From positions 1 to 49,562 of the forward strand of contig CAKOKM010000004.1 of assembly GCA_934091015.1 (NCBI GenBank): a stretch of DNA of 49,562 bases, given 5' to 3'. Under the pieces are notes generated by a model. The model saw only the letters and a list, made by a program, of their open reading frames with translations, had not been told where the DNA came from and searched no databases. Each line of letters begins with the position of its first letter. The first letter of the stretch is position 1. Positions 17,641 to 25,748 of this stretch are shown here, piece by piece. Position numbers and translations under genes: made by a program. The stretch comes from an uncultured Bacilli bacterium (GTDB taxonomy: Bacteria > Bacillota_I > Bacilli_A > RF39 > UBA660).

Positions 17641-18270
17641 TTATCTCATTCCTTTACTTTTTTCTTTAATTTTTAATTCATTAAAATCTTTAACATATAT
17701 AGCTCCAGCTTGTTCCATAACTTTCCTAGCAATATCTTTCCACATTTGTCTATTATGATATGGACTATCAAAAGTATCTACGCCATTCTCAACTACATAT
17801 ATATCTACTTTTCTATTGATTTCATCCATAAATCTTGCATAAGTTCTAACAAAATCCATAACACATAAATCTTCACAAACTCCCATAAATACAGCTTCTC
17901 TTAAATTTTTCATATTAATAATATCTTGTCTTAACTTATCATTAAGCATCCCATTAATTGAATTTTTGTGATATATTCTCGTATTAACATAATCCATATA
18001 CTTTAAAAACTCTGGTATAAAATTTGCTTCTAAAGTATCTTTAATGCAATGTGGTGGATAACTCATAAACTCTGTACAATCTTTATCATGCCATTCTCCA
18101 ATTAAATTAATGCTTTCACCACTTTTTGCAAAATCATCAAGTACTCTAATTTGCTCAGGAACTAACTCATTATATAAAGGATTAGCCATAGCACCAGTAT
18201 TAACAAATCCCTCCACCATATCAATAAGATATACACTTCTTTCAAATTCATTTAACTCTTTTTCTTTCAT
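17641..18270 (-). CDS. pncA: Nicotinamidase (isochorismatase family)
   Basis: This 209-residue cysteine hydrolase converts nicotinamide to nicotinate. YLIDMVEGF supplies the catalytic Asp, GEWHDKD...YPPHC the metal-binding region, and VCEDLCV the catalytic Cys; a Lys lies in between (RIYHKNS). It is more divergent than the other pathway members, but the position ahead of pncB supports the assignment. A start three codons upstream (18279) is possible, but its ATG abuts AAGG, so the ATG at 18270 with AAGGA 8 bases away is preferred. It is the first gene of the operon. Confidence 0.88.
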   Translation of the reverse strand: MKEKELNEFERSVYLIDMVEGFVNTGAMANPLYNELVPEQIRVLDDFAKSGESINLIGEWHDKDCTEFMSYPPHCIKDTLEANFIPEFLKYMDYVNTRIYHKNSINGMLNDKLRQDIINMKNLREAVFMGVCEDLCVMDFVRTYARFMDEINRKVDIYVVENGVDTFDSPYHNRQMWKDIARKVMEQAGAIYVKDFNELKIKEKSKGMR

Positions 18271-18331
18271 ATTTATCATCCTTTCTTATTTGTTATTATC
18301 ATTTTATTAATATCAAATAGTTAAATTAATT

Positions 18332-18350
18332 CAAGAATATTTCGTTCTTG
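18332..18350. promoter_or_regulatory. Perfect inverted repeat at the NAD operon start, candidate operator
   Basis: Arms CAAGAA (18332-18337) and TTCTTG (18345-18350) flank 7 bases, just downstream of the predicted transcription start. It could be a repressor site for NAD control or an mRNA hairpin. I do not recognise the regulator; it does not look like a known NiaR site. Confidence 0.4.
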
Positions 18351-18358
18351 TTATTAAC

Positions 18359-18387
18359 ATTATATTAATAACGCCAATAAAAGTCAA
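18359..18387 (-). promoter_or_regulatory. Promoter of the NAD salvage operon
   Basis: On the minus strand TTGACT (18387-18382), 17 bases and a perfect TATAAT (18364-18359). This is one of the best promoter matches in the window; the start would fall near 18352. Confidence 0.8.
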
Positions 18388-18417
18388 CCTCTTTTTAACA
18401 TTTTAATAAAAACATTT

Positions 18418-18455
18418 AAAAATTAAAAAGATTAGTCAATTTTAAACTAATCTTT
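18418..18455 (-). terminator. Intrinsic terminator after the ATP-grasp gene
   Basis: AAAGATTAGT (18427-18436) and ACTAATCTTT (18446-18455) form a perfect 10-base stem with a U-run on the minus strand, between the ATP-grasp gene and the NAD promoter. Confidence 0.75.
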
Positions 18456-18480
18456 AAGTAACCATTTCATAAATAAAACA

Positions 18481-19473
18481 CTATAAATCAATATCCATAT
18501 ATTCTTTATATTTAGGTATTAAGCCAGTATGTTCCTTAGATAAACTTGGTTTAGGTTGAAATACCCCAGGGAAAGAATTTCCTTCAATTATAACTGGTCC
18601 ATCATTACTAATTGCAACATCCCACCCAATATATCTTATACTAGGAACTAACTTAGCAGCTTCAATAACCATATCACAAGCATCTTTATATAAAGGTACT
18701 TTAAAACCAATAATCTTCTTATAAGTAATTGGATGTTCTTCATAAACATTATCAGCTTGATCAATAGCTGGAACTATTACAATTCCTCTTTCATTAACAA
18801 AAGTATACATCGATCCACTTGAAAAATTATCAGTGCATCCTCCATTACCTATTTTAAAAACACTATTTAAAACATAAGCATTATTTCCGTCATAATAAGT
18901 AAATAATCTTAAAGTATTAACCGATCCATCATATAACTTATTTATTTCATCATGCTGTTTAATTACCTCTTCAACTAAGTTTTGTTTTAATCCCATAATA
19001 GCTTTATAAAGTTCATCTATATTATCATCTACTTCATATTTCATAATACCTTTACCGCCTTCACCATCAATAGGTTTAGCAATAAATTCTTTATGTTTTT
19101 CTGTAAACTTTTTAAAATCATCAAAATTATCAACTTTTAAATAATCCCTTTTAATATAATCTTTAAATTTTGCATTAAATAATACTTTATCATCTAACAA
19201 ATAAAAATCATCTTTATTATTATATTTCCTTATAATCATATTATTTTTAGTTCTAGTTAAATATGTTTTTCTTTCATCTTTATTAAGTAAATAAAACTCA
19301 AACTCTTGATAATCATAATAACCAGCACCATATTTAAAACCGCAATAAATCATATCAATTAATATAAATAAAGTTAATTTATGTTCTTTTTTAGCTATCT
19401 TTTTAGCTATTTTAATCATATTCTTATAATCTAATGTTCTTATACATTTAAGTATATATTTTAATTTATTCAT
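18481..19473 (-). CDS. ATP-grasp protein, sugar-transfer-associated type
   Basis: This 330-residue protein has the layout of the ATP-grasp family often found with cell-surface polysaccharide genes (ATPgrasp_ST type): a Lys-containing KPIDGEGGKGIMKYE glycine-rich loop near residue 138, SVNTLRLFTY, and the Mg-binding IGWDVAISNDGPVIIEGNS near the C-terminus. These enzymes form amide or peptide-like bonds with acyl-phosphate intermediates, and the substrate here is unknown. It follows a small membrane gene and the SpoIIP-like gene in the same orientation. Confidence 0.8.
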   Translation of the reverse strand: MNKLKYILKCIRTLDYKNMIKIAKKIAKKEHKLTLFILIDMIYCGFKYGAGYYDYQEFEFYLLNKDERKTYLTRTKNNMIIRKYNNKDDFYLLDDKVLFNAKFKDYIKRDYLKVDNFDDFKKFTEKHKEFIAKPIDGEGGKGIMKYEVDDNIDELYKAIMGLKQNLVEEVIKQHDEINKLYDGSVNTLRLFTYYDGNNAYVLNSVFKIGNGGCTDNFSSGSMYTFVNERGIVIVPAIDQADNVYEEHPITYKKIIGFKVPLYKDACDMVIEAAKLVPSIRYIGWDVAISNDGPVIIEGNSFPGVFQPKPSLSKEHTGLIPKYKEYMDIDL

Positions 19474-19506
19474 CTATTCATCACTACTTAATCTTACCAT
19501 ATAACC

Positions 19507-19845
19507 TTAACTAAATAAAGTTTTAATTATTTTAAGAAAGAAATCAATACTTTTATTAACTCCTTTATCAATCGCAGTAGATATACCAAGTCCTAAAGAA
19601 GAATATTTATTATTATATTCCTTAACACTTGTATCAACATAATTATTTATATCAACTTCTTTACCTTCAGCAACATCTTTTTCAAATCTTTCAATTGCTT
19701 CTTTAGTTAAATTAGTTTTACTTTGTAATCTTGATTCATAATAACCAGTCTTATTAGCAAAGTATAAGGTAATAAATAATATAACTAACAAATAAAATAT
19801 TCTTTTAGCGTTCTTATTAATCTTACTCTTAGGTTTATCTTCCAT
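19507..19845 (-). CDS. Small single-span membrane protein, unrecognised
   Basis: This 112-residue protein has a basic N-terminus (KPKSKINKNAKR), one transmembrane segment (FYLLVILFITLYFA) and an extracytoplasmic, charged domain ending in a hydrophobic helix (IDFFLKIIKTLF). Its ATG follows the spoIIP stop directly, so the two are probably co-translated. It may assist the amidase or be anchored at both ends; that is inference. Confidence 0.65.
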   Translation of the reverse strand: MEDKPKSKINKNAKRIFYLLVILFITLYFANKTGYYESRLQSKTNLTKEAIERFEKDVAEGKEVDINNYVDTSVKEYNNKYSSLGLGISTAIDKGVNKSIDFFLKIIKTLFS

Positions 19846-20751
19846 TTAATTTTCACTTCCTATCACATTACCAATGATTTCAGCAAGCGCAAGTACTGAA
19901 TTATAAACTTCATTAAAATTATTATTATTTCCTCCTACTTCTACTAAAAAGACATTACCACTAAAATCTTGATTAAATGTATTCTTTTTAGCATAAAGTA
20001 TATCTCTTGTAAGTCCCGGATACTTTTCTTTAGTATAATCATTTAATTTAACCATTAATGCCTCATTATTCTCATAACCATCATAATTCATACCTAACAC
20101 ATACATAATTCTTGCATAACTTTTATTATTAATGTTTGCAGTTAAAGAAACACTGTCCCTATGTAAATCAAGATAATATTTAATTGTCGGATATCTTTCT
20201 TTAGTTCGTTCTAGCCATAATCTACTAGCATTATAAGAATTGTTATAATTCCAACCATGCTCATTTAAAACCGTTTTAATATTTTCATCTTCAACTACCG
20301 AACAAACATTATATTTTTCTAATTCCTTTTTTAATATATTTGCTGCCATATAAACAGTTGGAGTTATATTATAATTAGCTAAACTACTACTAACGTATTC
20401 TTCAGTTTGATGTGTATTATATATATAAAGAATTGGATCATTTTTAACTATATTTTTATCTTTATTTTCTTTAATCTCGCTATTGTTTTTAATATTTTTT
20501 TCATCTATAACCGTAGCAAAAGTATTTTCAATAATACTTTCTGGCCCTTTTAAATTAAAATTAATAATATCCAAAAAATCTAAATTATTACTATAATTAA
20601 GTGAATTGCTAAATAAATTATTAGCAATTTTATCATTAGATATCTTCATTAATTTAATTGTTAAACCTATCGATATACAAACAATTATTAAAAACACTAA
20701 TACTTTTATAATTCTAATATTATACCTCTTTCTAGTAATAAATCTTTTTAT
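19846..20751 (-). CDS. SpoIIP-like N-acetylmuramoyl-L-alanine amidase/endopeptidase
   Basis: SpoIIP-family enzymes are membrane-anchored peptidoglycan hydrolases of engulfment. Matching motifs are YIYNTHQTEEY (family HTH.TE.Y, zinc ligand), YYLDLHRD (second ligand/catalytic region) and VFLVEVGGNNNNFNEVYNSVLALAEIIG at the end. No ATG opens the frame. A GTG at 20697 lacks a ribosome binding site; GAGGTGAT lies 4-5 bases before an in-frame ATA at 20751-20749, which would add a basic stretch (IKRFITRKRYNIRIIKV) before the membrane anchor as expected. I give the ATA start as preferred but unproven. No other sporulation gene is in the window, so it may act in division. Confidence 0.82.
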   Translation of the reverse strand: MKRFITRKRYNIRIIKVLVFLIIVCISIGLTIKLMKISNDKIANNLFSNSLNYSNNLDFLDIINFNLKGPESIIENTFATVIDEKNIKNNSEIKENKDKNIVKNDPILYIYNTHQTEEYVSSSLANYNITPTVYMAANILKKELEKYNVCSVVEDENIKTVLNEHGWNYNNSYNASRLWLERTKERYPTIKYYLDLHRDSVSLTANINNKSYARIMYVLGMNYDGYENNEALMVKLNDYTKEKYPGLTRDILYAKKNTFNQDFSGNVFLVEVGGNNNNFNEVYNSVLALAEIIGNVIGSEN

Positions 20752-20807
20752 TTAAATCACCTCAAGTCTAATATATAATATTAAATTTAAAATAATTGTA
20801 GAATAAA

Positions 20808-20835
20808 AGAAAAAAGACAAGAATTTTCTTATCTT
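20808..20835 (-). terminator. Intrinsic terminator after the 109-residue gene
   Basis: AAGACAAGAA (20814-20823) and TTCTTATCTT (20826-20835) form a stem. On the minus strand a run of six U follows. Confidence 0.7.
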
Positions 20836-20854
20836 ACATAATATATTAAATAAT

Positions 20855-21184
20855 TTATTCTTCATCTAAATCTATATTTATAACTAAATTATCATCTGAA
20901 CTACAAGTACCACCTTTATTTATAAATATATTTTTAATTATATTTTCTAATTCTTCTTCACTAGTTTTTTGTATTTCTGTTAATAATGAACTATTAGGTT
21001 TTATTTTATATAAATTACTTTCATCATCATACACTATTTCATAACTATATATTTTATTATTAAGCTTACAATCAAGAGTTACTAAAATATTATCTTTTTT
21101 AAGTTGTAAATTATTTCTATAACCTAACCACCATACCATAATTACTATTGGTATACTAACAATAAATATTTTAACCTTTTTCAT
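20855..21184 (-). CDS. Small membrane-anchored exported protein, unrecognised
   Basis: This protein has 109 residues with an N-terminal anchor or uncleaved signal (KKVKIFIVSIPIVIMVWWLGY) and an extracytoplasmic part with two Cys (LDCKLNNK and GGTCSSDD) that could form a disulfide. GGTGATG precedes the ATG. It has its own promoter and terminator, so it is a monocistronic unit between the secreted-protein operon and the SpoIIP-like gene. Confidence 0.65.
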   Translation of the reverse strand: MKKVKIFIVSIPIVIMVWWLGYRNNLQLKKDNILVTLDCKLNNKIYSYEIVYDDESNLYKIKPNSSLLTEIQKTSEEELENIIKNIFINKGGTCSSDDNLVINIDLDEE

Positions 21185-21209
21185 TTACATCACCAAATTT
21201 GTAAAATCT

Positions 21210-21238
21210 ACTATAACAATTTTATTGTTTAATATCAA
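21210..21238 (-). promoter_or_regulatory. Promoter of the 109-residue gene
   Basis: The minus strand reads TTGATA (21238-21233), 17 bases, TATAGT (21215-21210), directly before the ribosome binding site of 20855-21184. Confidence 0.6.
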
Positions 21239-21266
21239 GAAAAATAGAGATTTCTCTCTATTTTTT
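21239..21266 (-). terminator. Intrinsic terminator overlapping a stop codon
   Basis: AAAATAGAGA (21241-21250) pairs with TCTCTATTTT (21255-21264). The TAG stop of 21258-21671 lies inside the stem, and a U-run follows on the minus strand. Confidence 0.75.
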
Positions 21267-21671
21267 GGTTAATTTAACTTCTAATACAGCATCAATTTTA
21301 TTTACTACATCAACTGAAGTAGAATCAGCAAAAATAGTATAATTACTAGTTTTTGTTGTTACTTTAACACTAACTTTAGGAGGTGCTTCATAAATATCAT
21401 AAAATTTAATGTTATATGTTTTATTAATATTTACTGTTTCTGCAAATCTTCTTACAAAATCTTCAGCAAATTTTTCCTTAATAATTCTTATCTCACCATA
21501 TTTTCTAAAATGAGACCAATCTATTGCATCAGCCATTGAAGCTTCTGTAACTTCTTTTATTAATATATAATCTTGTTCATTAGTAGTAGTATAGTTATTA
21601 AATAACATCATTACAGTAATTACAAATATACCTAAAATGATTATCCAATAACCCCATAAACTTTCTTTCAT
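21258..21671 (-). CDS. Small single-span membrane protein of the secreted-protein operon
   Basis: This 137-residue protein has one N-terminal span (WGYWIIILGIFVITVMMLF) followed by an extracytoplasmic alpha/beta domain (KEVTEASMADAIDWSHFRKYGEIRI...). The layout resembles pseudopilin or TadE-like minor pilins, but it lacks the G-F-x-L-x-E cleavage motif, and I cannot assign a family. It is the last gene of an operon with a 1087-residue secreted protein and a C-terminally anchored partner, so it may help present that protein at the surface. Confidence 0.65.
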   Translation of the reverse strand: MKESLWGYWIIILGIFVITVMMLFNNYTTTNEQDYILIKEVTEASMADAIDWSHFRKYGEIRIIKEKFAEDFVRRFAETVNINKTYNIKFYDIYEAPPKVSVKVTTKTSNYTIFADSTSVDVVNKIDAVLEVKLTKK

Positions 21672-21682
21672 TTATTTACCTC

Positions 21683-24600
21683 CTATGGCCAGTTTTTATA
21701 TCTTTCTAAGAATTGTTTTGGAAATAAAGGATCAGGATATACACCATCAGTAGTTTTATCATTACTATAAGTAGTATAATTTAAACCTTTAATGCATGTT
21801 TTAATATTTCCTGTACAGAATTTTCCATCAACATAATATTTCCATTTAGTTCTACCAGACGTTTCACTAAAGAATGATGAAACAAATGAACTTTCACATT
21901 CTTTCATATCACTATTACATTTAAAGCAATATTGTTCTTCATTATCTTTAACTATTTTAGGATCTCCAGCACACATATTCATATTAGCATAATTAAAATA
22001 TGAACGAGATGAATTTCTTTTAATCATTTGTAAATCTTTAGAAGTTAATGTAACTTCATATTCCAAATACTCTCTAGTATCATCATCATAAATATCATGT
22101 TTTCCAACTGTAGAACTATCAGCTAAATAAGTAGTAAGTTTTCCATCTTTAGAATAATCATTATTATTTGCTAAAGCAACATATTCATTATTATTCTTAA
22201 CGTTATCAGCATTAGCAATTCCACTTCCCAACTCAATTAACGTTTTAGCAGCATTACCTTTTGCATCTGTCCAATTTGTTTCTCCATCTCTTTCATTAGG
22301 TGTTACATCTGATAATGAAATACTTCTATAATAAAATTGAGGTACAAAATCATAAGTTGTAGGATCATCTGGATCACAAATATCACAATTTCTTTTAAAT
22401 GCTTGTTCTTCATTACAATATGTACATGTGCTAGTTAAAGGTTCATTTAAATTAAAATCTTTCTCCATATTAAATTTCTTAAGTAATTCCTGAATTAAGA
22501 TTTTACCACTAGTTGTTTTATAACCATAATTGCTTACTGCAAACGATGTATTATAAGATCCTTTATAAGTTGTAAGTTCAATGTTATAAACATAACCAAT
22601 TTCCAATCCATTAATATTTGTATGAGCAGCATTTGATTCATAATTAAGTGTTTTATATTCACCAGAATTCATTAAAGCAAAGGTATTATTTGGTGGTCTA
22701 AAATAATATATTTTACTTATTTGTTCTGGTGAAGAAATTGTAATATTTTCACCATAAGGATCACCAGCATCAGACACTCCTTGAATTGATGAATAAGCAA
22801 GTCCATCATATTCATAATTAGAACATTTACTGCCTGAGCAACCATCTATACCTGAACTTGGAAATACATAACTTCCCGTATTACCAGTACTATCAATTAA
22901 ATAAACTCCACTTCTACTTATATTAACCTTTTCACTACCATTTGCTAAATAACCAATTCCCATATAACTACCATTCGAACTATTTGTAGTTGTATTTGGC
23001 CAATATTTTACAGGATTTGTATTATCTACCATATTAACAGTATTAGATGTTTTTCCACTTTTTTGTGAAGTTTGTGAATAGGTAAAATCTAAACTTGGTT
23101 TATTATTATCAAAATCAAACTTGTAACTAGAACTAAATCCTTGAGCAGCTGTTACACAACCATCTCTTAAATTTTGTAATTTCATTCTGAGTGTTACTGC
23201 TGATCTATAAGCATTTCTTGCACTTGGTTCTGCAGCAAGTGCACTTTCATAAGCACTTTTTGTATCTCTTTTTTGTTGCTCAACAGCACTTACATAATTA
23301 TAACAAGTATTAGTATATCTGAGTTCACCTTGACATCTATGATTTTGATAAGGATCATAATCTTTAACATTAGCATAAGCCTTATAAGTATTTCCAACAT
23401 TTCTTACAGCACTTTGCCAAGTTGCATATTTACTTTTCTCATCATTTAAAGCATTTGTATAATTAGTCTTCCAACTATTATAATTAAAGAAAAATGTTGA
23501 TTTAACTCTTTCTACAATATAAGGTTGACGGAAATATGAATTAATATTTATATTACTATAATCTGTATTTTTATAAGAATCAAACACGAAAAATTGTCCT
23601 GAAACAGAGGCAGCAGTTGCTGGTGTCATAATATCTAATTTTTCAGTTGTATAAGCACCACAGTACTCATTTATACTATAATCTAGATAGTCACTAACAT
23701 CTCCACCACTTTTTAAATCTTCTATCATATATTTCATGTTTCTTAATCTTACATAAGAATGACTAAAAGCTTTATAAGAATCATTATTACAAGAATCTTT
23801 TCCACAATCATTTTCCATGTGAACTATAGGACCACAATACTTAATATAATTATCTTGATCTTTACTATCATCAGGATACTTACTACCATCAATTTTATCA
23901 CAACAACCATTTTGTAATAATTGTTCCTCAGTTAAATTTGGATCATCACAAATACTCGGTATATCAATTGTTATATAATTTTCACTTTCTGTAGTAATAT
24001 CATTCCCACTACCTAATTTAATAAACCTTTGATAAGGAGGAATACGACCTTCATGACCTTCAATATTAACGTTTATACAAACTCCATATTTAGGATTACA
24101 TGTATATATTTCTATTTCTGATATTTTATCATAATTAGACAAAGTACCTTTAAAATTTATATAAACATTAACACTAGTTTCTTTTGAATACCTACCACTA
24201 ACTCTAACTTGTAATGTACCATCTACATTAACATTATTTTTAATTATAGAACAAGATAAACCTTTTGCTTTGCAACCTGTAACATTTAATTGTAAATCTT
24301 GACTACTTTTATTGACTTTTACATTAGCAGTTATATTAAAATAATTTCCACTACTACTAGTTTCTTGATCAATTTTACTTATAGAGAATCCCGCATCAAC
24401 ACTACTTGATGTAAAAGGTAAATAATTATCTATATTTATGCCACTACAATTTTCACCATTAGATGCACACAAACCAGCATTTACCATGTTGCCAATTGAA
24501 TCAGATGATGAATAAGCTATCATAGCATCTAATCCAATAGCAGGAACAATATCACCATAAACTAAACCAACTATAGGATTAACTTTCATAGTATAAATTC

Positions 24601-24946
24601 TATAAGCATGTGCTTGATTAGTTTCTGTAACATTATTAGCTTTTGCAAAATTTGCCATTGCAATTAAACCTTTACCAAAACTATTGCTTGAATCAAGCTT
24701 ATAATATTCATTTATATAATCTGGGTTAGGAATATCAGGATCCAAACATGTGGCAGGTTCACCATCTATTGCGTATTTTTGGCATAAAAAGGATGGACCT
24801 TGACCATACATTTTTTTAGCATCTACATCATAACATCCAGGATAAAAAGATCCATTATAAGCAATTGAATGTACTTGATTTTCAGCAAATACACCAAAAG
24901 GAATTAATGATAAAATAAATAAAATATAAAATATAATTTTTTTCAT
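21683..24946 (-). CDS. Large Cys-rich secreted surface protein
   Basis: This 1087-residue protein has a clear signal peptide (KKIIFYILFILSLIPFGVFA, cut before EN). The mature chain is rich in Asn, Ser, Tyr and Cys; Cys pairs such as CTYCN, CDICD, CFKC suggest disulfide or metal-stabilised modules. There is a helical, possibly coiled-coil stretch near residues 495-605. An early Cys (GEPATCLDPD) and a later NQAHAYRIYT resemble the Cys and TQxA elements of thioester adhesin domains, but this is a guess. No LPxTG or C-terminal span is present, so attachment must be indirect. The stop overlaps nothing, and the start abuts the 226-residue gene. Confidence 0.8.
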   Translation of the reverse strand: MKKIIFYILFILSLIPFGVFAENQVHSIAYNGSFYPGCYDVDAKKMYGQGPSFLCQKYAIDGEPATCLDPDIPNPDYINEYYKLDSSNSFGKGLIAMANFAKANNVTETNQAHAYRIYTMKVNPIVGLVYGDIVPAIGLDAMIAYSSSDSIGNMVNAGLCASNGENCSGINIDNYLPFTSSSVDAGFSISKIDQETSSSGNYFNITANVKVNKSSQDLQLNVTGCKAKGLSCSIIKNNVNVDGTLQVRVSGRYSKETSVNVYINFKGTLSNYDKISEIEIYTCNPKYGVCINVNIEGHEGRIPPYQRFIKLGSGNDITTESENYITIDIPSICDDPNLTEEQLLQNGCCDKIDGSKYPDDSKDQDNYIKYCGPIVHMENDCGKDSCNNDSYKAFSHSYVRLRNMKYMIEDLKSGGDVSDYLDYSINEYCGAYTTEKLDIMTPATAASVSGQFFVFDSYKNTDYSNININSYFRQPYIVERVKSTFFFNYNSWKTNYTNALNDEKSKYATWQSAVRNVGNTYKAYANVKDYDPYQNHRCQGELRYTNTCYNYVSAVEQQKRDTKSAYESALAAEPSARNAYRSAVTLRMKLQNLRDGCVTAAQGFSSSYKFDFDNNKPSLDFTYSQTSQKSGKTSNTVNMVDNTNPVKYWPNTTTNSSNGSYMGIGYLANGSEKVNISRSGVYLIDSTGNTGSYVFPSSGIDGCSGSKCSNYEYDGLAYSSIQGVSDAGDPYGENITISSPEQISKIYYFRPPNNTFALMNSGEYKTLNYESNAAHTNINGLEIGYVYNIELTTYKGSYNTSFAVSNYGYKTTSGKILIQELLKKFNMEKDFNLNEPLTSTCTYCNEEQAFKRNCDICDPDDPTTYDFVPQFYYRSISLSDVTPNERDGETNWTDAKGNAAKTLIELGSGIANADNVKNNNEYVALANNNDYSKDGKLTTYLADSSTVGKHDIYDDDTREYLEYEVTLTSKDLQMIKRNSSRSYFNYANMNMCAGDPKIVKDNEEQYCFKCNSDMKECESSFVSSFFSETSGRTKWKYYVDGKFCTGNIKTCIKGLNYTTYSNDKTTDGVYPDPLFPKQFLERYKNWP

Positions 24947-25626
24947 TAAATCTCACTCCTCTTTTTTTGTATAAAAAATACAATACCGCAAATCATTCCA
25001 ACCCCAACAACTCCTAAAATAATATAAGGATAATACTTTAAGAAGAAATTAACATCATCTTCTTTATCAGGAATATTATCTGTAACTTTATATTTTTCAA
25101 TTGCTTCTTTAAGCCCAACACCCATACTAAACTCTAATTTTGGATTAGTAATATACTTTTGACAATAACTTATATTCTCATTACCCTCACAAACGCCATA
25201 AGAACTGTTCAAATTATACATTGGCTTAGTATAATTAATTGTTTTAATTAAATATCTATCACATGAAGTTTCACTATAAACCTCAAATTTATATTTTACA
25301 ATTGAATAATAATCGATATCATCAAAAGAATACTTACCATCTTTAATATTTTCTTTATCAACATATATTATTGTATCATTTTTATCATTGCTTATTTCTA
25401 AACTAAAATTATTTGTTAAATTATAAATAGATAATACTAAAGTAGTTTTCACAGTTTCATAATCATACTGTTCATCTTTAACATGAATCTTTTCATTTTT
25501 TTCATCATAGTCTACTTTAATCAAATTAGCTTCTTTAAGTAAATCAGATCTAGTCTTACTGTCACACCTATCAGCATAAACATTCAAAGATAATAAACTC
25601 ATAATTAATATTAATATATATTTCAC
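24946..25626 (-). CDS. Exported protein with C-terminal membrane anchor
   Basis: This 226-residue protein begins at GTG after AGAAGG. It has a signal peptide (KYILILIMSLLSLNVYA), an extracytoplasmic domain with four or five Cys (RCDSKT, SCDRY, GVCEGN, ISYCQKY) and one C-terminal span (YIILGVVGVGMICGIVFFIQ) with a KKRSE stop-transfer tail. The domain has an Ig-like, beta-rich look. It is first in the operon, with its stop touching the start of the 1087-residue protein, and could hold that protein at the membrane. Confidence 0.75.
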   Translation of the reverse strand: MKYILILIMSLLSLNVYADRCDSKTRSDLLKEANLIKVDYDEKNEKIHVKDEQYDYETVKTTLVLSIYNLTNNFSLEISNDKNDTIIYVDKENIKDGKYSFDDIDYYSIVKYKFEVYSETSCDRYLIKTINYTKPMYNLNSSYGVCEGNENISYCQKYITNPKLEFSMGVGLKEAIEKYKVTDNIPDKEDDVNFFLKYYPYIILGVVGVGMICGIVFFIQKKRSEI

Positions 25627-25650
25627 TTAATCGCCTTCTATCCTTACAAA

Positions 25651-25680
25651 AGTATAACATATTAATTATCAATATTTCAA
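25651..25680 (-). promoter_or_regulatory. Promoter of the secreted-protein operon
   Basis: The minus strand reads TTGAAA (25680-25675), 18 bases, TATACT (25656-25651). It lies in the divergent region between this operon and the metallophosphoesterase-like gene. Confidence 0.6.
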
Positions 25681-25748
25681 TAAAACTAGTATATTTTTTA
25701 AATCAAATAAGTTAAAATATAATTATAATCTATGATAGGAGTAACTAA

